From: Oscillatoria nigro-viridis PCC 7112
GTDB lineage: Bacteria; Cyanobacteriota; Cyanobacteriia; Cyanobacteriales; Microcoleaceae
Direction of reading: 5' to 3'
NCBI RefSeq assembly: GCF_000317475.1
Contig: NC_019729.1
Span: forward strand, 6,793,445-6,857,444
Length of the DNA: 64,000 nt
Shown piece after piece: positions 52,443 to 62,385 of the stretch; position 1 is the stretch's first letter; each line of letters opens with the position of its first letter. The notes beneath the pieces were generated by a model. The model made no database searches, was not told where the DNA came from, and was given only the letters and a program-made list of their open reading frames with translations. The translations under genes and the position numbers were made by a program.

Positions 52443-55400
52443 ATGCTCTCCATTCCAGGCATTGCCATCCAGAAGTTGCTTTACGAAAGTGCCAACTCTC
52501 TGGTGTACCGGGCGATTCGGGAAGCGGATCGCCAACCGCTCATCCTCAAACTGCTCAAAGAAAGCTACCCTACACCTCAAGAATTGCTACGCTACCGCAC
52601 CGAATACCGTATCACCCGAGAGCTGAAAGAGGCGGGAGTCGTGCAAGTTTATGACTTGCAAAAATACCAAAACAGCCTGGTGATTTTTGTAGAGGACTTT
52701 GGCGGGGAATCCTTGAAAATATGGATGCAGCAGCGAAAGTTTAGCCTCAAGGAGTTTCTGCAAATTGCGATCGCTGCCACTGAAACTTTAGGACAAATTC
52801 ACAGCGCCAATATTATACACAAGGATATTAACCCTTCTAATATAGTATTCAATCCAGCGACCGGACAGCTCAAAATTATCGACTTTGGCATTTCCACTCA
52901 GCTAACGCGAGAAATGCCAACCCTGAAAAATCCCAACGTTTTAGAAGGAACCCTCGCTTACATCTCGCCGGAACAAACTGGTAGAATGAATCGCTCTATC
53001 GATTACCGCACTGACTTTTACTCCCTCGGCGTCACCTTCTACGAATTGCTGACAGGAAAACTGCCTTTTGAGACAGAAGACGCTTTAGAGCTAGTTCACT
53101 GCCACATTGCCCGACAACCAGTTCCCCCGCACGAAATCAAGCCAGAAATTCCCGTAATTGTGTCTCAAGTTGTCAGTAAATTGATGGCGAAGAATGCGGA
53201 AAATCGCTATCAAACTGCATTAGGTCTCAAGCAGGATTTAGAAATGTGTCTGGTTCAATTACAAGAAACCGATAGCATAGAAGAATTTGAGTTGGGAACG
53301 CTCGATCTTACAGACCATTTTCTGATTCCCGAAAAGTTATACGGCAGAGAAACTGAAGTTGTGCATCTATTAAATGCCTTTGAAAGAGTTCGTAATGCTA
53401 GTGCCGAAATGATGCTAGTAGCTGGCTTTTCTGGGATTGGTAAAACCGCAGTAGTGAACGAAGTCCACAAGCCGATCGCCCAACAGCGTGGCTATTTTAT
53501 CAAAGGCAAATACGACCAATTTCAACGCAATATTCCTTTCTCAGCATTTGTGCAAGCATTTCGAGAATTGATGGGACAATTATTATCAGAAAGTGACGCT
53601 CAGTTACACAGATGGAAAACCCTGATTCTCACCGCAGTAGGCGAGAGTGGACAAGTCTTGATTGACGTAATTCCTGAATTAGAACACATCATTGGCGCTC
53701 AAAGTCCTGCACTAGAATTGTCGGGGAGTGCCGCCCAAAATCGCTTCAATCTGCTGATGCAGAAATTTGTGCAAGTATTTACCCAAGCAGAACATCCATT
53801 AGTGATGTTTCTGGACGATTTGCAGTGGGCAGATTCGGCATCGCTGAAATTGCTACAACTGTTGATGGAAGATACGGGGCATCTGTTAGTATTGGGTGCT
53901 TATAGAGATAATGAGGTATCACCGGCTCATCCGTTTATGTTGACTGTGGATGAGATTGTGAAGTCGGGAGCCACGGTGAATACGATTACCCTGCAACCGT
54001 TGAGTTTAGCAGATCTCAATCAGTTGGTAGCAGATACGCTGATTTGCGATTTATCTTTAGCCGAACCCCTGACAGAATTGGTTTATCAAAAAACCCAAGG
54101 TAATCCATTTTTCTCGACTCAATTCCTCAAGGCGTTGCATGAAGATGGTCAAATTATTTTTAACCCCCCTCAATCCCCTATTAGTAAGGGGGGCAGTCAA
54201 GGGGGGTGGCAGTGCGATATTAATCAAGTTAAATTTGCCGACGCCTCGGATGTGGTGGAGTTTATGGCGGCGCAATTGCAGAAGTTGCCGAAAGAAACTC
54301 AGGATGTTCTCAAACTTGCCGCGTGCATTGGGGCGCAGTTTGATTTAGAGACATTGGCAGTAGTCAGCGAAGAATTACCAGAACAAACGGAATCAGCGCT
54401 GTGGAAAGCCTTGCAAGAAGGACTCATTTTAGTGATTTCAGAAGGCTATGATTTAATTCAAGCAGATGCTCGATCCCCGAATCAGTCTGTTGCTAATCCC
54501 ACTTATAAGTTCCTGCACGATCGCGTCCAGCAAGCGGCTTATTCATTGATTCCCGACGACCAAAAACAAGCCACTCATCTGAAAATAGGACAGTTACTGC
54601 TACAAAGTTCTTCCGATATAGAAACTGAGGAAAAAATATTTGATATTGTGGGGCATTTAAATCAAGGAATTGAGTTAATCCATCAATTAATTGAACGCTC
54701 AGCCTTAGCCCAACTCAACTTAGAAGCTGGACGTAAGGCTAGAAATTCTACCGCCTACGCTGCGGCAAATATCTATCTACAAACGGGGCTCGATCTACTG
54801 GCACCTCAATGCTGGCAAACTCAATATGAATTAACCCTAAATCTTTATGTAGCTGCTGCTGAAATTGCCTATTTAAATGGTGATTTTGAGGGGATGGAAC
54901 AGATGGCAGCACTGGTTTTGCAAGAAGCCCAAACATTTTTAGATAGAGTTAAAATTTACGAAATTAAAATTGCTGCTCAGACAGCCCAGAGCAAGGTGTT
55001 AGAAACGATAGCCGTAGCAAGAGACGCACTCTTACAATTGGGGATTGAACTCCCTGGCGAGCCTGATGAAGCCAAAATTGGCAAAGCGCTACAAGCCCTT
55101 ACAAACCAACTAAGCGGCAGAAAGATTGAGGAATTGGTTGACCTACCTGTGATGAGTGATCCACAGACTCAGGCAGCTATACAACTGTCTAGTATGATAT
55201 TTCCACCCATTTTCCAGGGAATGCCCGGTTTGCTTCCCCTGCTGAGCTCCACGATGGTGAGTTTATCGCTGCAATTTGGGAATGCACCCGCCTCTACTGT
55301 GGGGTATGCGATGCAGGGGATGGTGTTATGTACCTTTTTAGGAGATGTCGAAACCGGCTATGGCTTTGGGCAATTGGCACTTTCATTGCTAGATAGGTTC

Positions 55401-57812
55401 AATGTACGGGAATTCAAGTCTATAATTCTGCTGTTGTTTGGTGGTTGGATTCAGCATCGCCAAGAAGCTCTTTTGGCAACGATACCGACGCTGAAAGAAG
55501 GCTATAGGTTGGGCATGGAAACAGGCGACTTTGTAGACGCTGGCTACAACATATATATTTGTTTTTATACTCATTTATTCGCTGGGGTAGAACTCGACAC
55601 TTGGGAACCAGAAATAGCAAGTTACAGGGCTGTCATGGCGCAGTTAAAACAATATTCTGCGCGGGTTTATTTGGATATGATTCAGCAGACGGTGCAAAAC
55701 TTGAGGGAAACCCAGATTCGGCCGGATTTGTTAATAGGCTCTGCCTACGATGAAACGGTGATGATTCCCAGACACTATCAGGATAATGAATTCACGGCGA
55801 TCGCCTGTGCCTGCATCTTCAAACTGCTGCTTGCTTACTGCTATGGTAATTACACGGCTGCCCTAGACCACATTACCCAAGTCAAACAGTATTTGATGGG
55901 AGTATCTGGATCGGCTTTTGTTCCAATTTTTCATTTTTATGCCGCCCTGACGCACCTGGCACTTTTTCCCGAACAGCCAGCCATTGAGCAAACTGAAATT
56001 ATTGCCTTAGTGGAAACCCATCAAAGCACGCTGCAAAAGTGGGCGCAAAATGCTCCCATGAATTATCTGCATAAATGGTATTTAGTGGAAGCAGAACGGC
56101 AACGGGTGTTGGGCAATAAAGCCGAGGCGATTGAAATGTACGATCGCGCAATTGAAGGAGCCCAAGAAAACGAATATGTTAATGACGAAGCCCTGGCCAA
56201 CGAACTAGCAGCCAAATTCTACTCGGAATGGGGCAAAATAAAAGTTGCTCAAGCCTACATATTTGAGGCGTATTATTGCTATATTGAATGGGGAGCCACT
56301 GCTAAGGTAACGGATTTAGAAACGCGATATCCACACTTATTTGCGGTAACTCAACCGGGAAGGAACAACACTCAAACTACCGTAGCAATGACAACGACTG
56401 GTTCGGGAAATCACCTAGATATCGCCGCAGTCATGAAGGCTTCTCAGGCGATTTCTGGAGAAATTATGCTAGATAAGCTACTGTCTAGCTTGATGAAAAT
56501 TTTGATGGAAAATGCAGGGGCGCAACGAGGCTATCTGATTTTGTTAAGCCAGGGACAACTGTTCATTGAAGCTGAAGGGAAAATCGATGACGAACTCGTC
56601 ACCGTGTTGCAGTCAATCCCCGTTGAAACCTGTCAAGAACTTGCTGTCGCAATTGTCAATTATGTGAGCCGCACTCAAGAAAGCGTGGTACTGGATGATG
56701 CTGCCCGATCGGGACAATTTACCAACGACCGCCACATCCGAAAGCATCAGCCAAAATCAATTTTATGTGTGCCGCTGATTAATCAATCTCAAATCATTAG
56801 TATTGTTTACCTAGAAAATAATTTGACAGCGGGAGCTTTTACGCCAGAAAGAGTGGAAATATTAAAAGTGTTATCTGGACAAGCAGCAATCTCGATTCAA
56901 AATTCTAAGCTTTATACAGAAGTACGCGAAAATGAAAGCAGGTTGGCTCAACTTAACAAAGCTTACGAGCGATTTATTCCCCATCAATTTCTCCAGTTTT
57001 TAGAGAAATCAAGCATCATTGATGTGGAACTGGGCGACCAAGTGCAGTTAGAAATGTCGGTGTTGTTTTCCGACATTCGCGACTTCACCACGCTTTCGGA
57101 AACTATGACACCGGAGGATAATTTCAAATTTATCAATTCTTATCTTTCTCGCATGGAACCCGTCATTAATGAAAATCACGGGTTTATCGACAAATATATT
57201 GGCGATGCGATTATGGCGCTGTTTAGCGGTGAGGCGGATAATGCGGTGAAAGCGGGAATTGCTATGCTGCACCGTCTCGCTGAATACAATGAATACTGCG
57301 CTAAGGCTGGCTGTGCGCCGATTCAGATTGGGATTGGAATTAATACGGGTTCTTTGATGCTGGGAACTGTGGGAGGACCAAATCGCATGGACGGGACAGT
57401 CATTAGCGATGCGGTGAATTTAGCTTCTCGTGTGGAAAGTTTGACGAAAAATTATGGGGTGGCGCTATTAATTACGCAGCCAACTTATACGCGCCTGAAA
57501 AATCCATCCCAGTACGCAATCCGCACTCTCGATACGGTAAAAGTCAAGGGAAAATCCGAAGCTGTGACGATTTATGAGGTGTTTGATGCAGATCCGCCAG
57601 AAATTAAACAGCCCAAGTTAGCTACGCTGGAATTGTTTGCAGAAGCTAGGGCACTTTACTCAGGAGGGAAGTCATTTGAAGCGGCGCGGCTTTTTGAAGA
57701 GTGTTGGCGTCACAATCCGGGCGATCGCGTGGCTAAAATGTACTGGGAACGCTGTGAGTCTGCATTGGTGACTCGCACAAAAATCAAAGACAGGCTACAC
57801 AATTTACATTAA
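52443..57812 (+). CDS. Giant signalling protein: Ser/Thr kinase - AAA/NTPase - TPR-like - GAF - class III nucleotide cyclase
   Basis: A 1789-residue protein from ATG 52443 (an earlier ATG at 52398 is less likely). Order: kinase (about 1-270; IHKDINPSNIVF, KIIDFGIST), an AAA-type ATPase (about 295-560; Walker A AGFSGIGKTAVV, Walker B MFLDDLQWADS), a long helical region (about 620-1290), a GAF domain (about 1330-1490), and a class III cyclase (about 1530-1720; SVLFSDIRDFTTLSE, DKYIGDAIMALF with the metal-binding Asp pair). The front part matches the PknB/AAA/GAF multidomain family of filamentous cyanobacteria; most end in a histidine kinase, while here a cyclase makes cAMP or cGMP. A repeat element is translated in frame near residue 575 (54163-54208). 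Confidence 0.9.
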   Translation: MLSIPGIAIQKLLYESANSLVYRAIREADRQPLILKLLKESYPTPQELLRYRTEYRITRELKEAGVVQVYDLQKYQNSLVIFVEDFGGESLKIWMQQRKFSLKEFLQIAIAATETLGQIHSANIIHKDINPSNIVFNPATGQLKIIDFGISTQLTREMPTLKNPNVLEGTLAYISPEQTGRMNRSIDYRTDFYSLGVTFYELLTGKLPFETEDALELVHCHIARQPVPPHEIKPEIPVIVSQVVSKLMAKNAENRYQTALGLKQDLEMCLVQLQETDSIEEFELGTLDLTDHFLIPEKLYGRETEVVHLLNAFERVRNASAEMMLVAGFSGIGKTAVVNEVHKPIAQQRGYFIKGKYDQFQRNIPFSAFVQAFRELMGQLLSESDAQLHRWKTLILTAVGESGQVLIDVIPELEHIIGAQSPALELSGSAAQNRFNLLMQKFVQVFTQAEHPLVMFLDDLQWADSASLKLLQLLMEDTGHLLVLGAYRDNEVSPAHPFMLTVDEIVKSGATVNTITLQPLSLADLNQLVADTLICDLSLAEPLTELVYQKTQGNPFFSTQFLKALHEDGQIIFNPPQSPISKGGSQGGWQCDINQVKFADASDVVEFMAAQLQKLPKETQDVLKLAACIGAQFDLETLAVVSEELPEQTESALWKALQEGLILVISEGYDLIQADARSPNQSVANPTYKFLHDRVQQAAYSLIPDDQKQATHLKIGQLLLQSSSDIETEEKIFDIVGHLNQGIELIHQLIERSALAQLNLEAGRKARNSTAYAAANIYLQTGLDLLAPQCWQTQYELTLNLYVAAAEIAYLNGDFEGMEQMAALVLQEAQTFLDRVKIYEIKIAAQTAQSKVLETIAVARDALLQLGIELPGEPDEAKIGKALQALTNQLSGRKIEELVDLPVMSDPQTQAAIQLSSMIFPPIFQGMPGLLPLLSSTMVSLSLQFGNAPASTVGYAMQGMVLCTFLGDVETGYGFGQLALSLLDRFNVREFKSIILLLFGGWIQHRQEALLATIPTLKEGYRLGMETGDFVDAGYNIYICFYTHLFAGVELDTWEPEIASYRAVMAQLKQYSARVYLDMIQQTVQNLRETQIRPDLLIGSAYDETVMIPRHYQDNEFTAIACACIFKLLLAYCYGNYTAALDHITQVKQYLMGVSGSAFVPIFHFYAALTHLALFPEQPAIEQTEIIALVETHQSTLQKWAQNAPMNYLHKWYLVEAERQRVLGNKAEAIEMYDRAIEGAQENEYVNDEALANELAAKFYSEWGKIKVAQAYIFEAYYCYIEWGATAKVTDLETRYPHLFAVTQPGRNNTQTTVAMTTTGSGNHLDIAAVMKASQAISGEIMLDKLLSSLMKILMENAGAQRGYLILLSQGQLFIEAEGKIDDELVTVLQSIPVETCQELAVAIVNYVSRTQESVVLDDAARSGQFTNDRHIRKHQPKSILCVPLINQSQIISIVYLENNLTAGAFTPERVEILKVLSGQAAISIQNSKLYTEVRENESRLAQLNKAYERFIPHQFLQFLEKSSIIDVELGDQVQLEMSVLFSDIRDFTTLSETMTPEDNFKFINSYLSRMEPVINENHGFIDKYIGDAIMALFSGEADNAVKAGIAMLHRLAEYNEYCAKAGCAPIQIGIGINTGSLMLGTVGGPNRMDGTVISDAVNLASRVESLTKNYGVALLITQPTYTRLKNPSQYAIRTLDTVKVKGKSEAVTIYEVFDADPPEIKQPKLATLELFAEARALYSGGKSFEAARLFEECWRHNPGDRVAKMYWERCESALVTRTKIKDRLHNLH
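54163..54208. repeat. GGGGG-rich dispersed repeat translated inside the kinase-cyclase gene
   Basis: ACCCCCCTCAATCCCCTATTAGTAAGGGGGGCAG is of the same type as the intergenic CCCCCCTTAAGAAGGGGGG/CAGGGGGATTTAGGGGG element at 62247-62326. In the kinase gene it encodes NPPQSPISKGGSQGGW in the loop after the ATPase lid, where relatives would have a plain turn. Confidence 0.75.
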
Positions 57813-57899
57813 GCGGTTGTTATACCTGAAAATCACAGCCAAAGTGCGATCGACTGCTGAGACACCCTACCAACTAGGCGATCGAAATGAGGTAGCTAT

Positions 57900-57931
57900 G
57901 TTGCGGCGCTAAAGCGCTTTAGCGCCACAAC
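57900..57931. terminator. Long palindrome between convergent genes
   Basis: GTTGCGGCGCTAAAGCG and CTTTAGCGCCACAAC form a nearly perfect stem with one mismatch, 10 bp before the stop of the 57941 gene and 88 bp after that of the kinase-cyclase gene. Probably ends both transcripts. Confidence 0.65.
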
Positions 57932-57940
57932 ATACGCAGT

Positions 57941-60900
57941 CTAAAAAGTTACTGCCTGAACTATACTGCTGGCAGTGACTCCTTTCAAGACAGCTAAATA
58001 TTCCCCTGTTACCTGATACTGAATTATAGTATCGCTAACATTCGCGCCGGTTCCTTGAGCAATATTTAACTGGTTAAAAGCAAGGGGGCTAATTAAATCA
58101 ATTTTGTCTTGATTTAGGGTAAAATCAGCGATCGCATCAGCGGCGGCTAAGTCTGTTCCACCAGTATCGATCGCGATCGCAAACACATCATTTCCCAATC
58201 CGCCTGTGAGAGTGTCGGCCCCCATTTCTCCAAATAAGTAGTCATTGCCCCCGTCGCCAAACAATATATCGTCGCCATCGCCCCCGTAAATGCGATCGTT
58301 TTCCTTACCTCCGTAAATCAAGTCAATACCGCGATCGCCACTAATAAATTCACTCCCTTGGCCGCCAAAAATAATGTCATTGCCATCACCGCCCCTGATG
58401 CCGTCATCCCCTTTTTGTCCGTAAAGCAAGTCATCGCCTGCTTTGCCATGAAGATAGTCATTGCCGGGGCGTGCGTGGATAATATCATTCAATGCCGATC
58501 CTGTGGCGCGATCGTCCTTGTCTGTCAAACCGATTACTGACTTTTGGGACAAGGTTTTGACATCGCCTAAGTTGTCGTTATCGCTGATATTAACTGTGAG
58601 AGGGGCGACGAGATTATTATACAATGTGTCATTGCTGCTAGTGGCGTGGCTAATTGGACTTAGACGATCGCCCTCAACAACCGCATCGTCAACCGCAGTC
58701 AGCGTTACCGTTTGGGCGACATTCCAATTGTCGGGAGTAAAAGTAAGGGCCCTTTGGCTGACAGTAACTTGGCTTTCAGGAGTAATGGCGACGGTGACAT
58801 TAGCAGTTGGTTGAGTATTTAGCCGCACTTTGTATATATCGCTGCCCAAGCTTTCCAGTACGTTGGTACTGCCAAGTGGTTCAAGGAAAATGACAGCCGG
58901 AGTACCTAAAGTCGGCGTGGGAATTGTTGGCGTGAAAGTCGGTGTTGGCGTGAAAGTCGGTGTTGGCGTGAAAGTCGGTGTTGGCGTGAAAGTCGGTGTT
59001 GGCGTGAAAGTCGGAGTTGGAGTTGTGGGAGTCGGTGTTGGTGTGGGAGTTGTGGGAGTCAGAGGTGTGGGAGTTGTGGGAGTCAGAGGTGTGGGAGTTG
59101 TGGGAGTCAGAGGTGTGGGAGTTGTGGGAGTCGGTGTTGGTGTGGGAGTTGTGGGAGTCGGTGTTGGTGTGGGAGTTGTGGGAGTCGGTGTTGGTGTGGG
59201 AGTTGTGGGAGTCAGAGGTGTGGTGACTGTAGCTTCGTTGTTGCCTGGAGTCGGGTCAGCGGTAGCTGAGGTACTTCTGGCGGTGTTGCTGACGCTGCCG
59301 GATGGGGGTGCGATGAAGCTGACTGTGTTGGTGACGGTGACACCGCTGGCTAAGCTGGCAACTGGCGCGAAGCTGACAATACCTGTATTGCCATCGTAGA
59401 CACCGCCGTTGACTCCTGTTAAGCCGGGAACGATGCTGTCGGTAATGGTGACGTTTTCGGCTGTGCTCGGGCCGTTGTTGACTGTCGAAATTGTGTAAGT
59501 GACTGTTTCACCCGGTGCTGCTGCCGTAGTCCCGGTTTTGGTGGTAACAACGTCGGCACTAGGTGTCAGAGTTGTGGTGACTGTAGATGCGTTGTTGCCC
59601 GGAGTGGGGTCAGCCGTAGTTGAGGTACTTCTGGCGGTGTTGCTGACGCTGCCTGATGCTGGGGCGATGAAGCTGACTGTGTTGGTGACGCTGGCGGTGT
59701 TGGTTAAGCTGACAGCCGGGAAGGTGACTATACCTGTATTGCCATCGTAGACACCGCCGTTGGAGGGGATGACTCCTGTTAAGCCGGGAACGATGCTGTC
59801 GGTAACGGTGACGTTTTCGGCTGTGCTGGGGCCGTTGTTGACTGTCGAAATTGTGTAAGTAACTGTGGCACCCGGTGCTGCTGCCGCAGTCCCGGTTTTG
59901 GTGGTAACGAGGTCGGCACTAGGTGTCAGAGTTGTGGTGACTGTAGCTTCGTTATTGCCCGGAGTGGGGTCAGCCGTAGGTGAGGTACTTCTGGCGGTGT
60001 TGCTGACGCTGCCGGATGCAGGGGCGATGAAGCTGACTGTGTTGGTGACGGTGACACCGCTGGCTAAGCTGGCAACTGGCGCGAAGCTGACAATACCTGT
60101 ATTGCCATCGTAGATACCGCCGTTGACTCCTGTTAAGCCGGGAACGATGCTGTCGGTAATGGTGACGTTTTCGGCTGTGCTCGGGCCGTTGTTGACTGTC
60201 GAAATTGTGTAAGTAACTGTGGCACCCGGTGCTGCTGCGGTAGTCCCGCTTTTGGTGGTAACTAGGTCGGCAAGAGCAGCAACAATTGTAGTTGAGACTT
60301 GAGAGAAGGGTTGGGAGCTATTGTTGTTAGCTAGATTGGGGTCGAAAGTGCTGGAGGTGCTATAGGCACTGTTAGTTAAGGGAGCGGTGACTGTTGGGGA
60401 AACTGTGGCGGTGATGGTGCGGGTTTCGCTAGCACCGTTAGCCAGAGTCGGAATCGCCGGCCAGATGACCGTCCTCGTTGTGGGATTGAAACTACCGTTG
60501 TTGTCAGTGCTGACGAAAGTTAAGCCCTCTGGGAGCGGATCTTGAATCAGGACGCTTTCGGCGCTGTTGGGCCCGTTATTTGTGGAGGTAATCGTATAGG
60601 TAATGGTGCTATTGGGTATGGCATAGAGCGGGCCTTTTTTAACAATGGAAACGTCGGCTACAAGTGTAGGCGGATCTATACTTTGGACGATGACATTGTT
60701 AACTTCGTGAATGTTTGTGTTTCCCCCTGTCGAAGCAGCAAAGCCAAATTTAAAAGTACGTGGCACTGCTCCGTTTACGCTTGCCAAATTTGGTATGTCG
60801 AGCAGTGTTTCGCCCGCATCAAATGTGCCGTTGCTGTTCAAGTCAAAGGCAATTGTCAGACGGTTAGGTGTTGCTGAAGTCGTCGGGAATAATGTAACTT

Positions 60901-62065
60901 GAACGGTTCTTTTAGTATTAGCATCCGTGCGACTGGTTGCATTTATATTATCTATGCCACCGGGAACGACTGTGCTACCTAAAAAATTATAAGATGTGCT
61001 TTGGCTGCCTCTAAGTCCTACTGCATCAGATAGCTGCCCCGTGCCCCCCTGTTTTCCAGCAACAGTGCTAGAATAATTGCCAAATTCGTCTAATCCGACA
61101 CCTAAATAACCTCCTACAATACCGGGTGAATTTGAATTAGTATTTTGAGCATAGCCGAGAGAGCCGCTAAAGCCTCCCGCTTGTGTTGGCGTAGCTGTTC
61201 CATCAATGAGGAAAAAACTAATGCCATCGGCACCAAGGAGGGAACCATCCCCTGGTGAAGGGACAGTACCTCTGTTATAGGCAAAGAAATCAAAGGTAAC
61301 TCTCAGACCTTCTGTGGCAGAGATGGGGTTGTTGTAGATTACAAAAGCTGCTTGGTCAAAGGCGTTTGAGGTTAATCTCAAAGTACCTGTTCCGGGTGTA
61401 TCGCCAGTCCCTAAAGCGGGAATAACGCCGCTGCTGTTGGGTGTACTACCTGCGGTTAAGCCTGGGTTAGCTGTAGAGGCGTTGCCAACTCCATATATCC
61501 AAGGCCCGATTACGGTTGAATTTTTAAATTCTTCAGCAGCTAAGGTAGCCAGGACTGATGTGTAGCTTTCTAGGACTTCTTTTTCAAAGGCTATGTCGGT
61601 ATTTATTTGTCCTGTAGTAATTTCTAATTCCCAGTCGCCACCTAATGCTGCACTCCCTGTTAGGTTATTGGAAGCGGCAATATTTGCCCCGGTTAATTCG
61701 CTGAGTTTTTGTAGGAATTTAATGCCGGATTCGCCGGCGGCTATGTTACAGCCGTAAAGCAGAATGCTGCCGGATTCGTTAAGGGCTTTTCCCCACTGCT
61801 GCAATTGGTTGCTGTAGGTTTCTAGATTATCAATATTAAGTTCTGCCCGGCCGATTTCTACTGCTGCTTCTCTGCCGTGAGAAACTATGTGCAAGCTGGT
61901 GATGCTGCGTTGACCCAGAATTTCGGTGATTTGCTCGATGCCATCGAGCGTTTCATCTAGGATAATCACTTCAGCATTAGGGGAAACGCCGCTAATTAAA
62001 CTCTGGTAATCTTCAACATTTGAGTCAATAAAAACTAGAGTTGAAATAAGTTTTTGCTGTATCAT
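57941..62065 (-). CDS. Giant surface protein: DUF4347 - lectin-like - DUF11 repeats - Thr/Pro stalk - RTX
   Basis: A 1374-residue protein, paralogous at both ends to the intron-split gene. Residues 1-170 are an uninterrupted DUF4347 domain (LHIVSHG with His63, ILLYGCN with Cys106, GGDWELEITTGQ). About 185-460 resemble a legume-lectin-like sugar-binding domain (GADGISFFLIDG, GGYLGVGLDEFGNY). Four DUF11 units follow (about 470-940; NNGPSTAENVTITDSIVPGL), three of them almost identical at DNA level. Then a TPTP stalk, a Calx-beta-like domain and RTX calcium repeats (GGDGNDIIFGG). It is likely an exported adhesin. No classic signal peptide; RTX proteins often use type I secretion. Confidence 0.87.
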   Translation of the reverse strand: MIQQKLISTLVFIDSNVEDYQSLISGVSPNAEVIILDETLDGIEQITEILGQRSITSLHIVSHGREAAVEIGRAELNIDNLETYSNQLQQWGKALNESGSILLYGCNIAAGESGIKFLQKLSELTGANIAASNNLTGSAALGGDWELEITTGQINTDIAFEKEVLESYTSVLATLAAEEFKNSTVIGPWIYGVGNASTANPGLTAGSTPNSSGVIPALGTGDTPGTGTLRLTSNAFDQAAFVIYNNPISATEGLRVTFDFFAYNRGTVPSPGDGSLLGADGISFFLIDGTATPTQAGGFSGSLGYAQNTNSNSPGIVGGYLGVGLDEFGNYSSTVAGKQGGTGQLSDAVGLRGSQSTSYNFLGSTVVPGGIDNINATSRTDANTKRTVQVTLFPTTSATPNRLTIAFDLNSNGTFDAGETLLDIPNLASVNGAVPRTFKFGFAASTGGNTNIHEVNNVIVQSIDPPTLVADVSIVKKGPLYAIPNSTITYTITSTNNGPNSAESVLIQDPLPEGLTFVSTDNNGSFNPTTRTVIWPAIPTLANGASETRTITATVSPTVTAPLTNSAYSTSSTFDPNLANNNSSQPFSQVSTTIVAALADLVTTKSGTTAAAPGATVTYTISTVNNGPSTAENVTITDSIVPGLTGVNGGIYDGNTGIVSFAPVASLASGVTVTNTVSFIAPASGSVSNTARSTSPTADPTPGNNEATVTTTLTPSADLVTTKTGTAAAAPGATVTYTISTVNNGPSTAENVTVTDSIVPGLTGVIPSNGGVYDGNTGIVTFPAVSLTNTASVTNTVSFIAPASGSVSNTARSTSTTADPTPGNNASTVTTTLTPSADVVTTKTGTTAAAPGETVTYTISTVNNGPSTAENVTITDSIVPGLTGVNGGVYDGNTGIVSFAPVASLASGVTVTNTVSFIAPPSGSVSNTARSTSATADPTPGNNEATVTTPLTPTTPTPTPTPTTPTPTPTPTTPTPTPTPTTPTPLTPTTPTPLTPTTPTPLTPTTPTPTPTPTTPTPTFTPTPTFTPTPTFTPTPTFTPTPTFTPTIPTPTLGTPAVIFLEPLGSTNVLESLGSDIYKVRLNTQPTANVTVAITPESQVTVSQRALTFTPDNWNVAQTVTLTAVDDAVVEGDRLSPISHATSSNDTLYNNLVAPLTVNISDNDNLGDVKTLSQKSVIGLTDKDDRATGSALNDIIHARPGNDYLHGKAGDDLLYGQKGDDGIRGGDGNDIIFGGQGSEFISGDRGIDLIYGGKENDRIYGGDGDDILFGDGGNDYLFGEMGADTLTGGLGNDVFAIAIDTGGTDLAAADAIADFTLNQDKIDLISPLAFNQLNIAQGTGANVSDTIIQYQVTGEYLAVLKGVTASSIVQAVTF
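58909..59222. repeat. Thr/Pro-coding low-complexity repeat
   Basis: Tandem GTCGGTGTTGGCGTGAAA and GGAGTTGTGGGAGTC units encode the FTPTPT and TPTTPTP stalk on the minus strand. Different unit types are sharply grouped, indicating recent local expansion. Confidence 0.9.
59217..60280. repeat. Three near-identical DUF11-coding tandem repeats (~350 bp each)
   Basis: The block from GTTGTGGTGACTGTAG to the next GCACTAGGTGTCAGA-type segment recurs at about 59217, 59570 and 59930, with only scattered differences. Each encodes one DUF11 unit. DNA-level identity this high points to recent duplication or gene conversion. Confidence 0.85.
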
Positions 62066-62385
62066 TATGCAACCTCTTTAATTGTTTAATTTTATAGATT
62101 TCACTCAAATAGAACTTACAGCAGATTCCACGTTTATGAAGTACCCCCGCCTATCGTTCTATCCCCGTAGGGACAAGGCATTTCCCATTAGTGTCAACTT
62201 AAGCTCAAACCCAGTCAGAGACTGCTGTTTGACTATTAAATCTCCATCCCCACTAGCCCCCCTTAAGAAGGGGGGATAAGAGTCTTATCAAAGTCCCCCA
62301 ACAACCAGGGGGATTTAGGGGGATCGAGATATGTGCAACTTCACATTAAATTGGTATTACGATTGCTTTGTTCCTCGCAATGACA
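62066..62385. other. 320-bp intergenic region with GGGGG-type repeat
   Basis: Lies between the CHAT gene and the DUF4347 giant gene on the same strand. It holds CCCCGTAGGGACAAGGCA and the CCCCCCTTAAGAAGGGGGG plus CAGGGGGATTTAGGGGG repeat (62247-62326). It must also include the promoter of the giant gene. No coding sequence seen. Confidence 0.6.

Noticed and set aside
58830-59399. Plus-strand GVGV/ELWESV frames
   Set aside because: They are antisense shadows of the Thr/Pro stalk in the 57941-62065 gene.
62082-62279. A 65-residue plus-strand frame before the giant gene
   Set aside because: It is intergenic and ends inside a dispersed GGGGG repeat; no ribosome site or similarity is evident.
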